DNA of 64,000 bases, from NCBI RefSeq assembly GCF_000960475.2, contig NZ_JZDQ02000001.1, positions 1 through 64,000 of the forward strand, in the 5' to 3' direction. Numbering within the stretch: position 1 is the first letter of the stretch; the number at the start of each line of letters is the position of its first letter. The stretch is from Nocardioides luteus (lineage in GTDB: Bacteria > Actinomycetota > Actinomycetes > Propionibacteriales > Nocardioidaceae). The position numbers and the translations under genes were made by a program. This document shows, piece by piece, positions 17,245 through 26,947 of this stretch. Below the pieces are notes generated by a model. That model was not told the DNA's origin. It did no database searches and was given only the letters and a program-made list of their open reading frames with translations.

Positions 17245-19028
17245 TCCGCACCCACGACGCCGGCACCCTGCGTGCCGAGCACGTCGGCCAGACCGTGACC
17301 CTCGCCGGCTGGGTAGGCCGCCGACGCGATCACGGCGGGGTCGCGTTCCTCGATCTGCGTGAGGCCAGCGGCGTGGTCCAGGTCGTCGTCCGTGACGAGG
17401 AGATCGCCCACGCGCTCCGCAACGAATACTGCATCAAGGTCACCGGCGAGGTCGTCGCGCGCACCAGCGAGAACGTCAACGACAAGCTCCCGACCGGCGA
17501 GATCGAGGTCGTCGCCAAGGACCTCGAGGTCCTCAGCGCCGCCGCACCTCTCCCGTTCCCGATCGACGATCACGTCGAGGTCGGCGAGGACGTACGCTTC
17601 AAGCACCGCTACCTCGACCTGCGCCGCACCGCTCCCGGCAACGCCATCCGTCTGCGGTCGAAGGCCAACCAGGCCGCCCGCGAGGTGCTCGCCGGCCACG
17701 ACTTCGTCGAGATCGAGACCCCGACGCTGACCCGCTCGACCCCCGAGGGTGCCCGTGACTTCCTGGTCCCGGCCCGTCTGCAGCCGGGCTCGTGGTACGC
17801 GCTGCCGCAGTCGCCGCAGCTGTTCAAGCAGCTGCTCATGGTCGGCGGCATGGAGCGCTACTACCAGCTCGCCCGCGCCTACCGCGACGAGGACTTCCGC
17901 GCCGACCGGCAGCCGGAGTTCACCCAGCTCGACATCGAGATGAGCTTCGTCGAGCAGGACGACGTGATCGCGCTCGGCGAGGAGATCGTCGCGGCGCTGT
18001 GGAAGCTGATCGGCTACGACGTGCCGCTCCCGCTGCCGCGGATGACCTACGCCGACGCGATGGCCAAGTACGGCTCGGACAAGCCCGACCTGCGCTTCGG
18101 CATCGAGATCACCGAGTGCACCGACTACTTCTCCGAGACGACCTTCCGCGTCTTCCAGGCGCCCTACGTCGGCGCCGTGGTGATGCCGGGTGGCGCGAGC
18201 CAGCCGCGCCGTCAGCTCGACGGCTGGCAGGAGTGGGCCAAGCAGCGTGGCGCCAAGGGCCTGGCGTACGTCCTGGTCCAGGAGGACGGCTCGCTGACCG
18301 GTCCGGTCGCCAAGAACCTCTCCGAGACCGAGGCCGCCGGCCTGGCCGCGCACGTCGGTGCCAACCCCGGCGACTGCATCTTCTTCGCCGCCGGCGCGCC
18401 CAAGTCGAGCCGATCGCTGCTCGGCGCCGCCCGCCTGGAGATCGGCAACCGCCTCGACCTGCGCAAGGACGGCGACTGGAGCTTCCTGTGGGTCGTCGAC
18501 GCGCCGCTGCTCGAGCCGGCCTCCGAGGCGGTCGAGTCCGGTGACGTCGCGGTCGGCGCGGGGGAGTGGACCGCGGTCCACCACGCTTTCACCAGCCCGC
18601 AGGACGTCGAGGCCTTCGACAAGGACCCCGGCAACGCGCTCGCCTGGGCCTACGACATCGTCTGCAACGGCAACGAGATCGGCGGCGGCTCGATCCGTAT
18701 CCACCGCGAGGACGTCCAGAAGCGGGTCTTCGACCTGATGGGCATCGGCGAGGAGGCGGCCGAGGAGAAGTTCGGCTTCCTGCTCGAGGCGTTCAAGTTC
18801 GGCGCCCCGCCCCACGGCGGCATCGCCTTCGGCTGGGACCGTGTCGTCGCCCTGCTCGCCGGCACCGACTCGATCCGCGACGTCATCGCGTTCCCGAAGA
18901 CCGGCGCCGGCTACGACCCGCTCACCGCCGCCCCGGCACCGATCACCCCCGAGCAGCGCAAGGAGGCGGGAGTCGACGCGCCTCGCGCAACTCCTTCGAC
19001 CGAGGCCAAGACCGAACCCACGGCCTGA
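17241..19028 (+). CDS. aspS: Aspartyl-tRNA synthetase
   Basis: Class IIb synthetase of 595 residues. The N-terminal OB anticodon-binding domain ([19 protein letters not shown]) precedes the catalytic domain with motif 2 ([23 protein letters not shown] region), the bacterial GAD insertion (about 290-420) and motif 3 ([10 protein letters not shown]). Whether it is tRNA-Asp specific or also charges tRNA-Asn cannot be told from this window. The GTG start overlaps the hisS stop. A terminator follows. Confidence 0.97.
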   Translation: MIRTHDAGTLRAEHVGQTVTLAGWVGRRRDHGGVAFLDLREASGVVQVVVRDEEIAHALRNEYCIKVTGEVVARTSENVNDKLPTGEIEVVAKDLEVLSAAAPLPFPIDDHVEVGEDVRFKHRYLDLRRTAPGNAIRLRSKANQAAREVLAGHDFVEIETPTLTRSTPEGARDFLVPARLQPGSWYALPQSPQLFKQLLMVGGMERYYQLARAYRDEDFRADRQPEFTQLDIEMSFVEQDDVIALGEEIVAALWKLIGYDVPLPLPRMTYADAMAKYGSDKPDLRFGIEITECTDYFSETTFRVFQAPYVGAVVMPGGASQPRRQLDGWQEWAKQRGAKGLAYVLVQEDGSLTGPVAKNLSETEAAGLAAHVGANPGDCIFFAAGAPKSSRSLLGAARLEIGNRLDLRKDGDWSFLWVVDAPLLEPASEAVESGDVAVGAGEWTAVHHAFTSPQDVEAFDKDPGNALAWAYDIVCNGNEIGGGSIRIHREDVQKRVFDLMGIGEEAAEEKFGFLLEAFKFGAPPHGGIAFGWDRVVALLAGTDSIRDVIAFPKTGAGYDPLTAAPAPITPEQRKEAGVDAPRATPSTEAKTEPTA

Positions 19029-19046
19029 CCGACAGCGCAGAGAAAC

Positions 19047-19088
19047 GAAGAGTCCCCGCGGCCGTTCTTCCGGCCCCGGGGACTCTTC
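19047..19088 (+). terminator. Terminator after aspS
   Basis: A hairpin whose outer 12-bp stem (GAAGAGTCCCCG with CGGGGACTCTTC) is perfect, followed by one mismatch and five inner pairs around a TTCTT-centred loop. It ends the hisS-aspS operon. Confidence 0.85.
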
Positions 19089-19370
19089 GCGCTATCAATC
19101 ACCTCACGGTGCTTGCTGACCTCGAAGCTCATCCGGTGCACGCTCAGGGCAGCTCTGACTGCGCTGGAAGCCGATCTCGGCCAGGGGAGCCTGCGCCGAA
19201 GACTCTTGCGCCGGGGGCTTCGATCACGGAAAGCCCTGCGGAGGAGTGTCGAGGCGCGGATGAAATCGGATCGTTACCCCACTAGGGCGCACGCTTCGGA
19301 AACCATCACATAGAGTTCGAGCGACGGAGTCGCCGCTCCGTTTCTAAGGTTGTCCTAGATTGAGGTGAGC
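19089..19370. other. Intergenic region upstream of the first oligopeptide transporter
   Basis: The aspS-oppC gap is over 300 bp. After the terminator I see no credible gene. A TAGATT -10-like hexamer lies at 19356-19361 just before the permease start. A small inverted repeat (ACGGAG-N6-CTCCGT) lies around 19325-19342 and could be an operator or part of the leader. GC content is lower here than in the flanking genes. Confidence 0.4.
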
Positions 19371-20372
19371 ATGACCACGCCCGGCACTCAGGTCGAGATC
19401 AGCGAGATTGCTGTCGAGACCGCGGCAACTGTGACTGGCCCGGTGGTCAGCAAGTCGCCGACCCAGTTGGCGATGGCACGGTTCCGTGCGGACAAGCTAT
19501 CGATGTTTTCGTTCTACGTGGTCGTGTTCTACGTGATCGCCGCTATCGCTGCACCCATCCTGGTTGCTACTGGCGTGCTCGATCCCTTCACTCCGCACCA
19601 GGACCTCATCGACGAGCAGAGCCTCCCGTTGCATCCCTTCGGTGGCATCTCGCTGGAGCACCCGTTCGGGGTCGAGCCGCGCATCGGCCGCGACTCGCTG
19701 AGCCGGATCTGGTACGGGATCAGCTTCTCGCTGAGCATCTCCGTGCTGGCCACGCTGATCGCCGTCGTCATCGGGGTGGTCCTGGGCATCGTCGCCGGCA
19801 CTTCCGGCGGCTGGATCGACGCGATCATCGGTCGCTTCATCGACCTGACCCTGGCCTTCCCCCAGACGCTCATGCTGCTGGCGCTGTCGAGTGTGGCGGT
19901 GGCCTTCATCACCACCGTGCTGAACGTGCCCGAGGGTCCGTCGGCCCAGTTCGTCTACGTGGTCTCGATCCTGGGCCTCTTCGGGTGGACGAGCACGGCG
20001 CGCATTGTGCGTGGTCAGGTGCTGTCGATCCGCGAGCGGGAGTTCGTCTATGCCGCCCGGCTGCTCGGCGCTCGGCCCGGGCGGATCTACTTCAAGGAGA
20101 TCCTGCCGAACCTGTGGGCGCCGATCCTGGTGCAGTTCACGCTGATCATGCCCGCGTTCATCTCGGCCGAGGCGGCGCTCTCCTACCTGGGCGTCAGCGT
20201 GCGGCCGCCGACGCCGACGCTGGGCAACGTGCTGACCGACTCGCTCAGCTTCATGTCGGACAACTTCACCTACTTCATCATCCCGGCGGTCCTGATCGCG
20301 CTGATCGTCGTCTGCTTCAACCTTCTCGGAGATGGCCTGAGGGACGCATTGGACCCGAAGTCAGGTCGATGA
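19371..20372 (+). CDS. Oligopeptide/dipeptide ABC transporter permease, OppC/DppC-type (set 1)
   Basis: Membrane permease of 333 residues with a long N-terminal cytoplasmic segment, one helix (about 46-70), an extracytoplasmic segment and five further helices. The BPD_transp_1 coupling motif EREFVYAARLLGARPGRIYFKEILPN docks on the ATPase. It should pair with the OppB-type permease at 22362. I chose the ATG at 19371; a GTG six bases upstream is also possible. Gene order C - binding protein - B - D - F is unusual compared with the common A-B-C-D-F order. The same C-A-B order is repeated at 25900-29884. Confidence 0.9.
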   Translation: MTTPGTQVEISEIAVETAATVTGPVVSKSPTQLAMARFRADKLSMFSFYVVVFYVIAAIAAPILVATGVLDPFTPHQDLIDEQSLPLHPFGGISLEHPFGVEPRIGRDSLSRIWYGISFSLSISVLATLIAVVIGVVLGIVAGTSGGWIDAIIGRFIDLTLAFPQTLMLLALSSVAVAFITTVLNVPEGPSAQFVYVVSILGLFGWTSTARIVRGQVLSIREREFVYAARLLGARPGRIYFKEILPNLWAPILVQFTLIMPAFISAEAALSYLGVSVRPPTPTLGNVLTDSLSFMSDNFTYFIIPAVLIALIVVCFNLLGDGLRDALDPKSGR

Positions 20373-20459
20373 GCGCAGCGGTCCGCTCACACAATCCTGC
20401 CGACGTCGTCGGCGCAGAACGTGCGGCAGTGTGTCGCGCATCCCAAGGAGGACACGATA

Positions 20460-22205
20460 ATGGGAAGTAAGTTGAGGAGTGTTGTCGCCGTCGCGGCGTC
20501 CGCAGCACTCGGACTCAGCCTCGCGGCTTGTGGGTCGGGGTCCGATTCGGACTCCGGCACCAGCGCCGAGGGCACCAAGGGTGGCACGCTGAACTATCTG
20601 CTCGGCTCGCCGTGGGAGAGCATGGACCCGCAGCGGATCTACCTGGGTGTTCAGCTGTCGAGCTTCCGCCGCACGGTCTACCGCGGCCTGGTGGCGTTCC
20701 CGATGGCAGAGGACGAGAAGGAAGGCAACACCCCCGTTGCTGACCTTGCCACGGACACCGGCACCCCGAACGAGGACTCCACCGAGTGGAAGTTCACGCT
20801 CAAGGACGGCATCAAGTGGGAGGACGGCTCCGACATCACGTGTGAGGACTTCCGCTACGGCGCCTCCCGTGTGTTCGCGAACGACGTCATCACCGGTGGC
20901 CCGAACTACATCCTGAGCTACCTCGACGTTCCGCAGAAGGACGGCGTGCCGACCTACCCCGGTCCGTACAAGGCGACCGACGCTCAGCAGGCCGAGTTCG
21001 ACAAGGCCATCGAGTGCGACGGCAAGAACATCACCTACCACTTCAACAAGCCTTGGGCGGACTTCCCGCTCGCCGCGGCCAGCCTGATGTCGACGGACCC
21101 CTACAAGGAGTCCGAGGACGAGGGCGCCAAGAGCCTGTGGAAGGTGTTCGCCAACGGCCCCTACAAGGTCGAGGGTGGCGTCTGGGACAAGAACAAGGGC
21201 GCGAAGCTCGTTCGTAACGAGAACTACGACGAGAAGACCGACGACCCGGACAACCTGCGCAAGGCGCTGCCGGACGAGATCGCCTTCTCGATCGACGGCT
21301 CCGACGAGGCTGCCGAGACGATCAACCGTCGTCTTGTCGCCGACGCCGGCGACGACCAGACCGCGATCACCGCGTCGCGTCTGCCGTCCTCGATGATCTC
21401 GCAGGTCTCCGGCCCGGTCGAGGAGCGTTACAAGAACGTCGAGTCGCCGTACGTCAACTACCTGGTGCCCAACGCCAAGACGGTCACCAACGTCAAGGTC
21501 CGTCAGGCGATCGCCGCCGCGGTCGACAAGACCGGCTACATCAAGGCCCTCGGTGGCGAGAAGTACTCCGCTCCCGCGACGACCCTGATCAACCCGTCGG
21601 TCACCGGCTCCACGCCGAACCCCGCCTTCGCGGACATCGACGAGGCCGGCGACGTCGAGGCGGCCAAGGCTCTCCTCGCCGAGTCCGGTGAGAAGACGCC
21701 TTACCCGCTGAAGGTCACCTACCAGCAGAGCCCGACCAGCGACGCTGCGTTCGCGGTGCTGAAGGCCAAGTGGGACCAGGCTGGCTTCAAGGTCACGCTC
21801 GACCCGCTGACCGACACCTACTACGACGTCATCGGCAAGCCCGACAAGGACTCCGACGTCATGTGGGGTGGCTGGGGTGCTGACTGGCCGTCGGCCAACA
21901 CGGTGCTGCCGCCGCTGTTCGACGGTCGTCCGAACATCTCGGCGACCAACTGCAACAACGACTACGGCTGCTACAACAGCAAGGCGTTCAACGCCAAGGT
22001 CGACGAGGCCGCCAACGCGACCGACCTCGACGCGCAGACCAAGGCGCTCCAGGAGGCCGACGCGGTCCTGGGCGAGGAGGTCGCGTACATCCCGCTGGAC
22101 ATCTCCAAGTTCAACTGGCTCCACGGGTCCAAGGTGACCGGGTTCACCACCACGCCGGCATCGAGCTCGTACCCCGAGCTGGGGCTCATCGGCGTCAAGC
22201 AGTGA
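20460..22205 (+). CDS. Oligopeptide ABC transporter substrate-binding lipoprotein (set 1)
   Basis: Family 5 extracellular solute-binding protein of 581 residues. The signal peptide ends in a lipobox (LSLAAC, Cys near residue 21) followed by a Ser/Gly/Asp linker, so it is expected to be lipid-anchored outside the membrane. The SBP_bac_5 body shows the usual FTLKDGIKWEDGSDIT segment. A strong AAGGAGG at 20445-20451 fixes the ATG at 20460; an in-frame start at 20421 would put 13 residues before the signal peptide. A strong hairpin directly after the stop probably raises binding-protein output relative to the permease. Confidence 0.92.
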   Translation: MGSKLRSVVAVAASAALGLSLAACGSGSDSDSGTSAEGTKGGTLNYLLGSPWESMDPQRIYLGVQLSSFRRTVYRGLVAFPMAEDEKEGNTPVADLATDTGTPNEDSTEWKFTLKDGIKWEDGSDITCEDFRYGASRVFANDVITGGPNYILSYLDVPQKDGVPTYPGPYKATDAQQAEFDKAIECDGKNITYHFNKPWADFPLAAASLMSTDPYKESEDEGAKSLWKVFANGPYKVEGGVWDKNKGAKLVRNENYDEKTDDPDNLRKALPDEIAFSIDGSDEAAETINRRLVADAGDDQTAITASRLPSSMISQVSGPVEERYKNVESPYVNYLVPNAKTVTNVKVRQAIAAAVDKTGYIKALGGEKYSAPATTLINPSVTGSTPNPAFADIDEAGDVEAAKALLAESGEKTPYPLKVTYQQSPTSDAAFAVLKAKWDQAGFKVTLDPLTDTYYDVIGKPDKDSDVMWGGWGADWPSANTVLPPLFDGRPNISATNCNNDYGCYNSKAFNAKVDEAANATDLDAQTKALQEADAVLGEEVAYIPLDISKFNWLHGSKVTGFTTTPASSSYPELGLIGVKQ

Positions 22206-22241
22206 TCCTCGACTGAGGTTCACAGAGCAACACCATTGCTA

Positions 22242-22275
22242 GTAGCGGGTGGCCGCGAGAGTGGCCACCCGCTAC
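22242..22275 (+). terminator. Intra-operon hairpin (partial terminator)
   Basis: Perfect 13-bp stem GTAGCGGGTGGCC / GGCCACCCGCTAC with an 8-base loop, between the binding-protein gene and the OppB-type gene. Such hairpins often stabilise the binding-protein mRNA and reduce read-through. Confidence 0.8.
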
Positions 22276-22361
22276 CAGTAGACACGTCAAACGACGTGCA
22301 TCGCCCAGGCCGACTCAGGCCGAGGCGTTCTGAATCAGACTTGTGAATGGGAGTTCGTCCG

Positions 22362-23378
22362 ATGTGGGCATACGTCGTGCGCCGGTGTCTGATAGGGGTC
22401 ATCCTTATTCTGGCGATGACGCTGGTCACCTTCGCACTGTTCTTCGCTACGCCGATCGACGCCGCGCGCTACGCGTGCGGCAAGAACTGCAGCGAGGAAC
22501 AACGCAATATCACTCGTGCAGCGCTGGGGTATGACAAGCCCGTTGTTGAGCAGTGGGCCGGTTTCATCCAGGGACTGTTCGTGGGCCGTGACTTCCCGCT
22601 GGACGAGTCCCAGCGCGAGGCCGCGCCGGACCAGGTCACGCACTGTGGCGCTCCGTGCCTGGGCTACTCGAGCTTCAACGCGAAGACGATCAACGAGCTG
22701 GTCGCCGACGCCCTGCCCGTCACGGTGTCCCTCGCCATCGTCGCGTTGGTGCTGTGGCTGATCGGCGGTGTGCTCTTCGGCATCATGGCCGCGATCAACC
22801 AGGGCTCCTTCCTGGATCGCGGTATCGTCGGCGCCACGCTGGTGATCTACGCGTTCCCCAGCTTCGCGATCGCGGTCTTCCTGCTCAACTACGTCGCCAT
22901 CAAATGGGGAGTGTTCCCCTATCCGAAATACACGGAGATCGCAGACGGTGGCGTGTTCGAGTGGTTCGGAAATCTCCTTCTTCCTGCGGTCACGCTGGCT
23001 CTGCTCTTCCTCGCCGGCTATGTCCGGATGACCCGTGCCTTCGTGCTCGAGTCGCTGACCGAGGACTACATCCGCACCGCGAACGCGAAGGGCCTCAGCC
23101 AGGGGAAGGTCGTCTTCAAGCACGCCCTGCGGGCAGCCCTGACGCCCCTGGTGACCATGGCAGGACTCGACTTCGCAACCTTGCTGGGTGGGGCGATCAT
23201 CACCGAGCGAGTGTTCAACTATCCAGGCCTCGGGCTTCTGACGATCCAGGCGAACGCTGCCTCCGACCTGCCGGTGATGGTCGGCGTCGTGCTGCTCGCC
23301 GGTTCGTTCGTCATTCTCGCGAACATCATCGTCGACGTTCTCTATGCCGTTATCGACCCGCGCGTGCGCGTCGCCTGA
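22362..23378 (+). CDS. Oligopeptide ABC transporter permease, OppB/DppB-type (set 1)
   Basis: Permease of 338 residues with six predicted helices and the coupling motif EDYIRTANAKGLSQGKVVFKHA. The extracytoplasmic loop after helix 1 carries four cysteines in two pairs (CGKNC and HCGAPC), likely disulphides; the set 2 paralogue keeps the same pattern. I prefer ATG 22362 (MWAYVVRR) with GGGAG upstream at 22349-22353; ATG 22347 would add five residues. Confidence 0.9.
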   Translation: MWAYVVRRCLIGVILILAMTLVTFALFFATPIDAARYACGKNCSEEQRNITRAALGYDKPVVEQWAGFIQGLFVGRDFPLDESQREAAPDQVTHCGAPCLGYSSFNAKTINELVADALPVTVSLAIVALVLWLIGGVLFGIMAAINQGSFLDRGIVGATLVIYAFPSFAIAVFLLNYVAIKWGVFPYPKYTEIADGGVFEWFGNLLLPAVTLALLFLAGYVRMTRAFVLESLTEDYIRTANAKGLSQGKVVFKHALRAALTPLVTMAGLDFATLLGGAIITERVFNYPGLGLLTIQANAASDLPVMVGVVLLAGSFVILANIIVDVLYAVIDPRVRVA

Positions 23379-23393
23379 GGAGGGATCTGAACC

Positions 23394-24479
23394 ATGTCTG
23401 ACGTTTCCAACACACTCGGGGGGACGCCGACCAAGGATGGCGCGTTCCTCTCGGTGCGGGACCTGAAGGTCCACTTCACCACCTCCGACGGCATCGTCAA
23501 GGCGACCGACGGCCTCTCCTTCGACCTCGAGCGGGGCAAGACGCTCGGCATCGTCGGTGAGTCCGGCTCCGGCAAGTCGGTCTCCAGCTCGGCCATCATG
23601 GGGCTGCACCGCGGCACCAACGCCAAGCTGAGTGGCGAGATCCTGCTCGACGGTGTGGATCTGCTCCACGTGAGCGACGAGGAGATGCGCAAGCGTCGCG
23701 GCCGCGACGTCGCGATGATCTTCCAGGACCCGCTCTCCGCGATGCACCCCTACTACACGGTGGGCAACCAGATCATGGAGGCCTACCAGGTCCACAACGA
23801 CGTGACCAAGCGGGAGGCGCGCAAGCGCGCCATCGAGATGCTCGACCGTGTCGGCATCCCGCAGCCGGACCGTCGCGTGGACGACTACCCGCACCAGTTC
23901 TCCGGTGGTATGCGCCAGCGCGCGATGATCGCGATGGGGCTGATCAACAACCCCAGCCTGCTCATCGCCGACGAGCCGACCACCGCTCTGGACGTGACCG
24001 TCCAGGCGCAGATCCTCGACCTGCTCCAGGACCTGCAGCGCGACTTCGACGCGGCGATCATCATCATCACCCACGACCTCGGTGTCGTGGCCGAGATGGC
24101 CGATGACGTCCTGGTGATGTACGCCGGCCGCGCGGTCGAGTACGGCCCCGGCAAGGAGATTCTCACCCACCCGGAGATGCCCTACACCTGGGGTCTGCTC
24201 TCCAGCGTGCCGGACCTGACCGCGTCGACCGAGGCCAAGCTGATCCCGATCCGCGGCAACCCGCCCTCGCTGCTGAACCCGCCGCCGGGATGCCCCTTCG
24301 AGCCACGTTGCGACCACGTGGCGAAGGTGGGTGGGGACCTGTGCAAGACGGTGCTGCCTGAGCTGACCCCGGCCAGGAGCGGTGGCAACCACACCAAGCG
24401 GTGCCACCTCGAGAACCCTGACGAGGTCTACGAGGCAGAGATCCTGCCCGAGATCGCCCCTGACCTGGTGGAGGACTGA
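23394..24479 (+). CDS. Oligopeptide ABC transporter ATPase, OppD/DppD-type
   Basis: ATPase of 361 residues. Walker A is GESGSGKS, the Q-loop lies in MIFQDPLSAMHP, the signature is FSGGMRQR, Walker B is LLIADEPTTALD and the switch is ITHDLG. A C-terminal oligo_HPY domain carries four cysteines (CPFEPRC, DLC and RC). Equivalent Cys quartets are reported to hold an iron-sulphur cluster in some OppD proteins, including mycobacterial OppD. It pairs with the next gene, which overlaps by one base (TGATG). This is one of only two ATPases for four permeases in the locus. Confidence 0.93.
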   Translation: MSDVSNTLGGTPTKDGAFLSVRDLKVHFTTSDGIVKATDGLSFDLERGKTLGIVGESGSGKSVSSSAIMGLHRGTNAKLSGEILLDGVDLLHVSDEEMRKRRGRDVAMIFQDPLSAMHPYYTVGNQIMEAYQVHNDVTKREARKRAIEMLDRVGIPQPDRRVDDYPHQFSGGMRQRAMIAMGLINNPSLLIADEPTTALDVTVQAQILDLLQDLQRDFDAAIIIITHDLGVVAEMADDVLVMYAGRAVEYGPGKEILTHPEMPYTWGLLSSVPDLTASTEAKLIPIRGNPPSLLNPPPGCPFEPRCDHVAKVGGDLCKTVLPELTPARSGGNHTKRCHLENPDEVYEAEILPEIAPDLVED

Positions 24480-25666
24480 TGAGCGACACCACGACTGCCG
24501 CCGCGACCTCGGTCGCGCCGGCGAGCACGGAGACGGTGCTCTCGGTCGAGAACCTGAAGATGCACTTCCCGGTCAAGGGCAGTGGTGTGATCCGCCGTAC
24601 GGTCGGACACGTCAAGGCCGTCGACGGGGTCTCCTTCGAGGTCGCCAAGGGCACCGCCCTCGGCCTCGTCGGTGAGTCCGGCTGTGGCAAGTCCACCACC
24701 GGGCGGATGGTGACCCGGCTCTACAAGCCCACCGAAGGCAAGATCAACTTCGAGGGCACCGACATCGCCAACTACACGGGTCGGCAGCTGCACCCGATGC
24801 GGCGCGAGATCCAGATGATCTTCCAGGACCCGTCGACGTCGCTCAACCCGCGTCACACGGTCGGGTCGATCATCGGCGCGCCGCTGCGGATCCACAAGAT
24901 GGTGCCGAAGGACAAGGTGCTCAGCCGGGTCCAGGAGCTGCTCGAGATCGTCGGCCTCAACCCGGAGCACTACAACCGCTACCCGCACGAGTTCTCCGGC
25001 GGCCAGCGGCAGCGCATCGGCATCGCCCGGGCCCTGACCCTCCAGCCGAAGCTGCTCGTCGCCGACGAGCCGGTCTCCGCGCTGGACGTGTCGATCCAGG
25101 CCCAGGTGATCAACCTTCTGCAGGACCTGCAGAAGGAGTTCGACATCTCCTTCCTGTTCATCGCTCACGACCTCGCCATCGTTCGCCACTTCTGCCCCGA
25201 GGTCGCGGTCATGTACCTCGGCAAGATCGTGGAGATCGGCGACCGCGAGTCGATCTACGAGCGGGCCCACCACCCCTACACGCAGGCGCTGCTCTCGGCG
25301 GTGCCCGACGTGAAGCAGGCCGCCATCGGCGGCCGCCGCGAGCGGATCCGGCTGGAGGGCGACGTACCTTCGCCGATCAACCCGCCCTCGGGCTGCCACT
25401 TCCGCACCCGCTGCGCCATCGCCAAGGACATCTGCTCCGTGGTCGAGCCGCCGCTGCTGCAGATCGGCAAGAAGCACAAGGTGGCCTGCCACTTCCCGGG
25501 TGAGATCCACCAGCACCCGGAGAAGCCGGTGACCGCGCCTCTGCTGGGCGTCGACGAGTTCGGCGCGCCGGACCCGGGCGCCAGCCCGGCAGAGGTCCCG
25601 GGCGATGGGCCCGGCTACGCCGACACCTGGTACGACCTGGCGAACAACTCGCGGGGTCGCGCCTGA
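24479..25666 (+). CDS. Oligopeptide ABC transporter ATPase, OppF/DppF-type
   Basis: ATPase of 395 residues. Walker A is GESGCGKST, the signature is FSGGQRQRIGIARAL, Walker B is LLVADEPVSALD and the switch is IAHDLA. The oligo_HPY domain (HHPYTQALLSAVP) includes a Cys quartet (GCHFRTRC, DIC and AC) like that of its partner. A non-conserved acidic, Pro-rich tail of about 50 residues follows. It ends the first transporter set and is followed by a strong terminator. Confidence 0.93.
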   Translation: MSDTTTAAATSVAPASTETVLSVENLKMHFPVKGSGVIRRTVGHVKAVDGVSFEVAKGTALGLVGESGCGKSTTGRMVTRLYKPTEGKINFEGTDIANYTGRQLHPMRREIQMIFQDPSTSLNPRHTVGSIIGAPLRIHKMVPKDKVLSRVQELLEIVGLNPEHYNRYPHEFSGGQRQRIGIARALTLQPKLLVADEPVSALDVSIQAQVINLLQDLQKEFDISFLFIAHDLAIVRHFCPEVAVMYLGKIVEIGDRESIYERAHHPYTQALLSAVPDVKQAAIGGRRERIRLEGDVPSPINPPSGCHFRTRCAIAKDICSVVEPPLLQIGKKHKVACHFPGEIHQHPEKPVTAPLLGVDEFGAPDPGASPAEVPGDGPGYADTWYDLANNSRGRA

Positions 25667-25694
25667 GGATCTCCTGTATCTCAGCAGGATTACG

Positions 25695-25731
25695 AAAGAC
25701 GGTCCGCAGCCATTGGCTGCGGGCCGTCTTT
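25695..25731 (+). terminator. Terminator after oppF
   Basis: A 17-bp stem (AAAGACGGTCCGCAGCC with GGCTGCGGGCCGTCTTT, one G-U pair) and a three-base loop, ending in TTTGTT. It separates the two transporter sets. Confidence 0.9.
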
Positions 25732-25737
25732 GTTACG

Positions 25738-25752
25738 GATGTGTCACACATC
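25738..25752. promoter_or_regulatory. Candidate operator palindrome
   Basis: GATGTGTCACACATC is a perfect palindrome (7-bp arms around a central C) in the region between the oppF terminator and the second transporter set. It has the look of a dimeric regulator site. No such site is seen before set 1. Confidence 0.45.
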
Positions 25753-25899
25753 ACTGTCGGTATCGAACCGTTATCTGTACGGCCGCCCGAACCGCCGGAA
25801 CTTGGCATAACTTGAGGCAGCGCGCTGGTTCGGGACTGCGCCGACTGGTCTGGTCTTGGGCGAACCGAGCCCACGGCGTTCGAACGGAGATCCGAGCGT

Positions 25900-26898
25900 A
25901 TGACTGTGTCCGAAGTGTTGATCCAGGGCGGCCCTGAGCCTGAGATCGATCCGGAACCGAGCACCGGCGAGATCGCCGGCCGCTCACCGATGCGGATCGC
26001 CATGGACCGGCTCCGCTCCGACAAGGTCGCGATGGTCTGCGCCGGGGTCGTGCTCCTCTACGTCGTGATCGCGATCTTCGCGCCGCTGCTGTGCAGGCTC
26101 TTCGGCGTCGAGCTGCGCGCGGGCACACCCGACGACACCGACGGGTTCAACTTTCCGGTGATCGGGCCGCCCAACTACGGGTTCACCTGGGCGGCGCCGC
26201 TGGGCCTGGAGCCGAACTCCGGCAACGACCTGCTCGCGGAGTGGTTCTACGGAGCGCGTACGTCGATGCTGGTCGCGTCGGTCTCGACGGTGGCCTCGAC
26301 GGTCCTGGGCGTCGTCCTGGGCCTGATCGGAGGCTACAGCCGGGGCTGGGCCGACCGTGTGCTCACGTTCCTCACCGACCTCTTCCTGACCCTCCCGTTC
26401 CTGCTGATCGCGATCGCGATCGCGCCGATCCTCGTCGACCGCTGGCGCGAGCAGCCCGCTCTGCTCGACAACGCCTCGCTGATCGCGATGATCGCCATCC
26501 TCTCCGTCTTCGGGTGGATGGGGCTGGCGCGGCTGATCCGCGGCGAGGTGATCTCGCTGCGCGAGCGGGAGTTCATCGAGGCCGCGCACGTCCTCGGCAT
26601 GCCGACCCACCGGATCCTGTTCAAGGAGCTGCTGCCCAACCTGGTCGCGCCCATCGTGGTCTCGTTCTCGCTGACCCTGCCCGCGACCATCGCGGCCGAG
26701 GCGACGCTGGCCTACCTCGGTGTCGGCGTCACCGGCCGACCGTCCTGGGGGCAGACGATCCTGCGTGCCCAGGGCTGGTTCGAGCAGTACCCGCTCTACC
26801 TCTACGCGCCGATCGTCGGGATCGTGGTCCTGGTCTTCGCGCTCAACCTGCTCGGAGACGCCATCCGTGACGCCTTCGACCCCAAGTCTTTCCGGTGA
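25900..26898 (+). CDS. Oligopeptide ABC transporter permease, OppC/DppC-type (set 2)
   Basis: A 332-residue permease with one N-terminal helix (about 41-63), a periplasmic-side segment and five more helices. The coupling motif is EREFIEAAHVLGMPTHRILFKELLPN. It is clearly paralogous to the permease at 19371. GGAG at 25885-25888 precedes the ATG. No ATPase gene accompanies set 2, so it most likely uses the OppD/OppF pair just upstream. Confidence 0.9.
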   Translation: MTVSEVLIQGGPEPEIDPEPSTGEIAGRSPMRIAMDRLRSDKVAMVCAGVVLLYVVIAIFAPLLCRLFGVELRAGTPDDTDGFNFPVIGPPNYGFTWAAPLGLEPNSGNDLLAEWFYGARTSMLVASVSTVASTVLGVVLGLIGGYSRGWADRVLTFLTDLFLTLPFLLIAIAIAPILVDRWREQPALLDNASLIAMIAILSVFGWMGLARLIRGEVISLREREFIEAAHVLGMPTHRILFKELLPNLVAPIVVSFSLTLPATIAAEATLAYLGVGVTGRPSWGQTILRAQGWFEQYPLYLYAPIVGIVVLVFALNLLGDAIRDAFDPKSFR

Positions 26899-26947
26899 GC
26901 ACTTTGTCGGAGAGGGCATCAACAGCCATGGAAGGTGGACACCTACG

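Noticed and set aside
20421..20459. Upstream start for the set 1 binding protein
   Set aside because: It would put 13 polar residues before the signal peptide, and a strong AAGGAGG points to the ATG at 20460.
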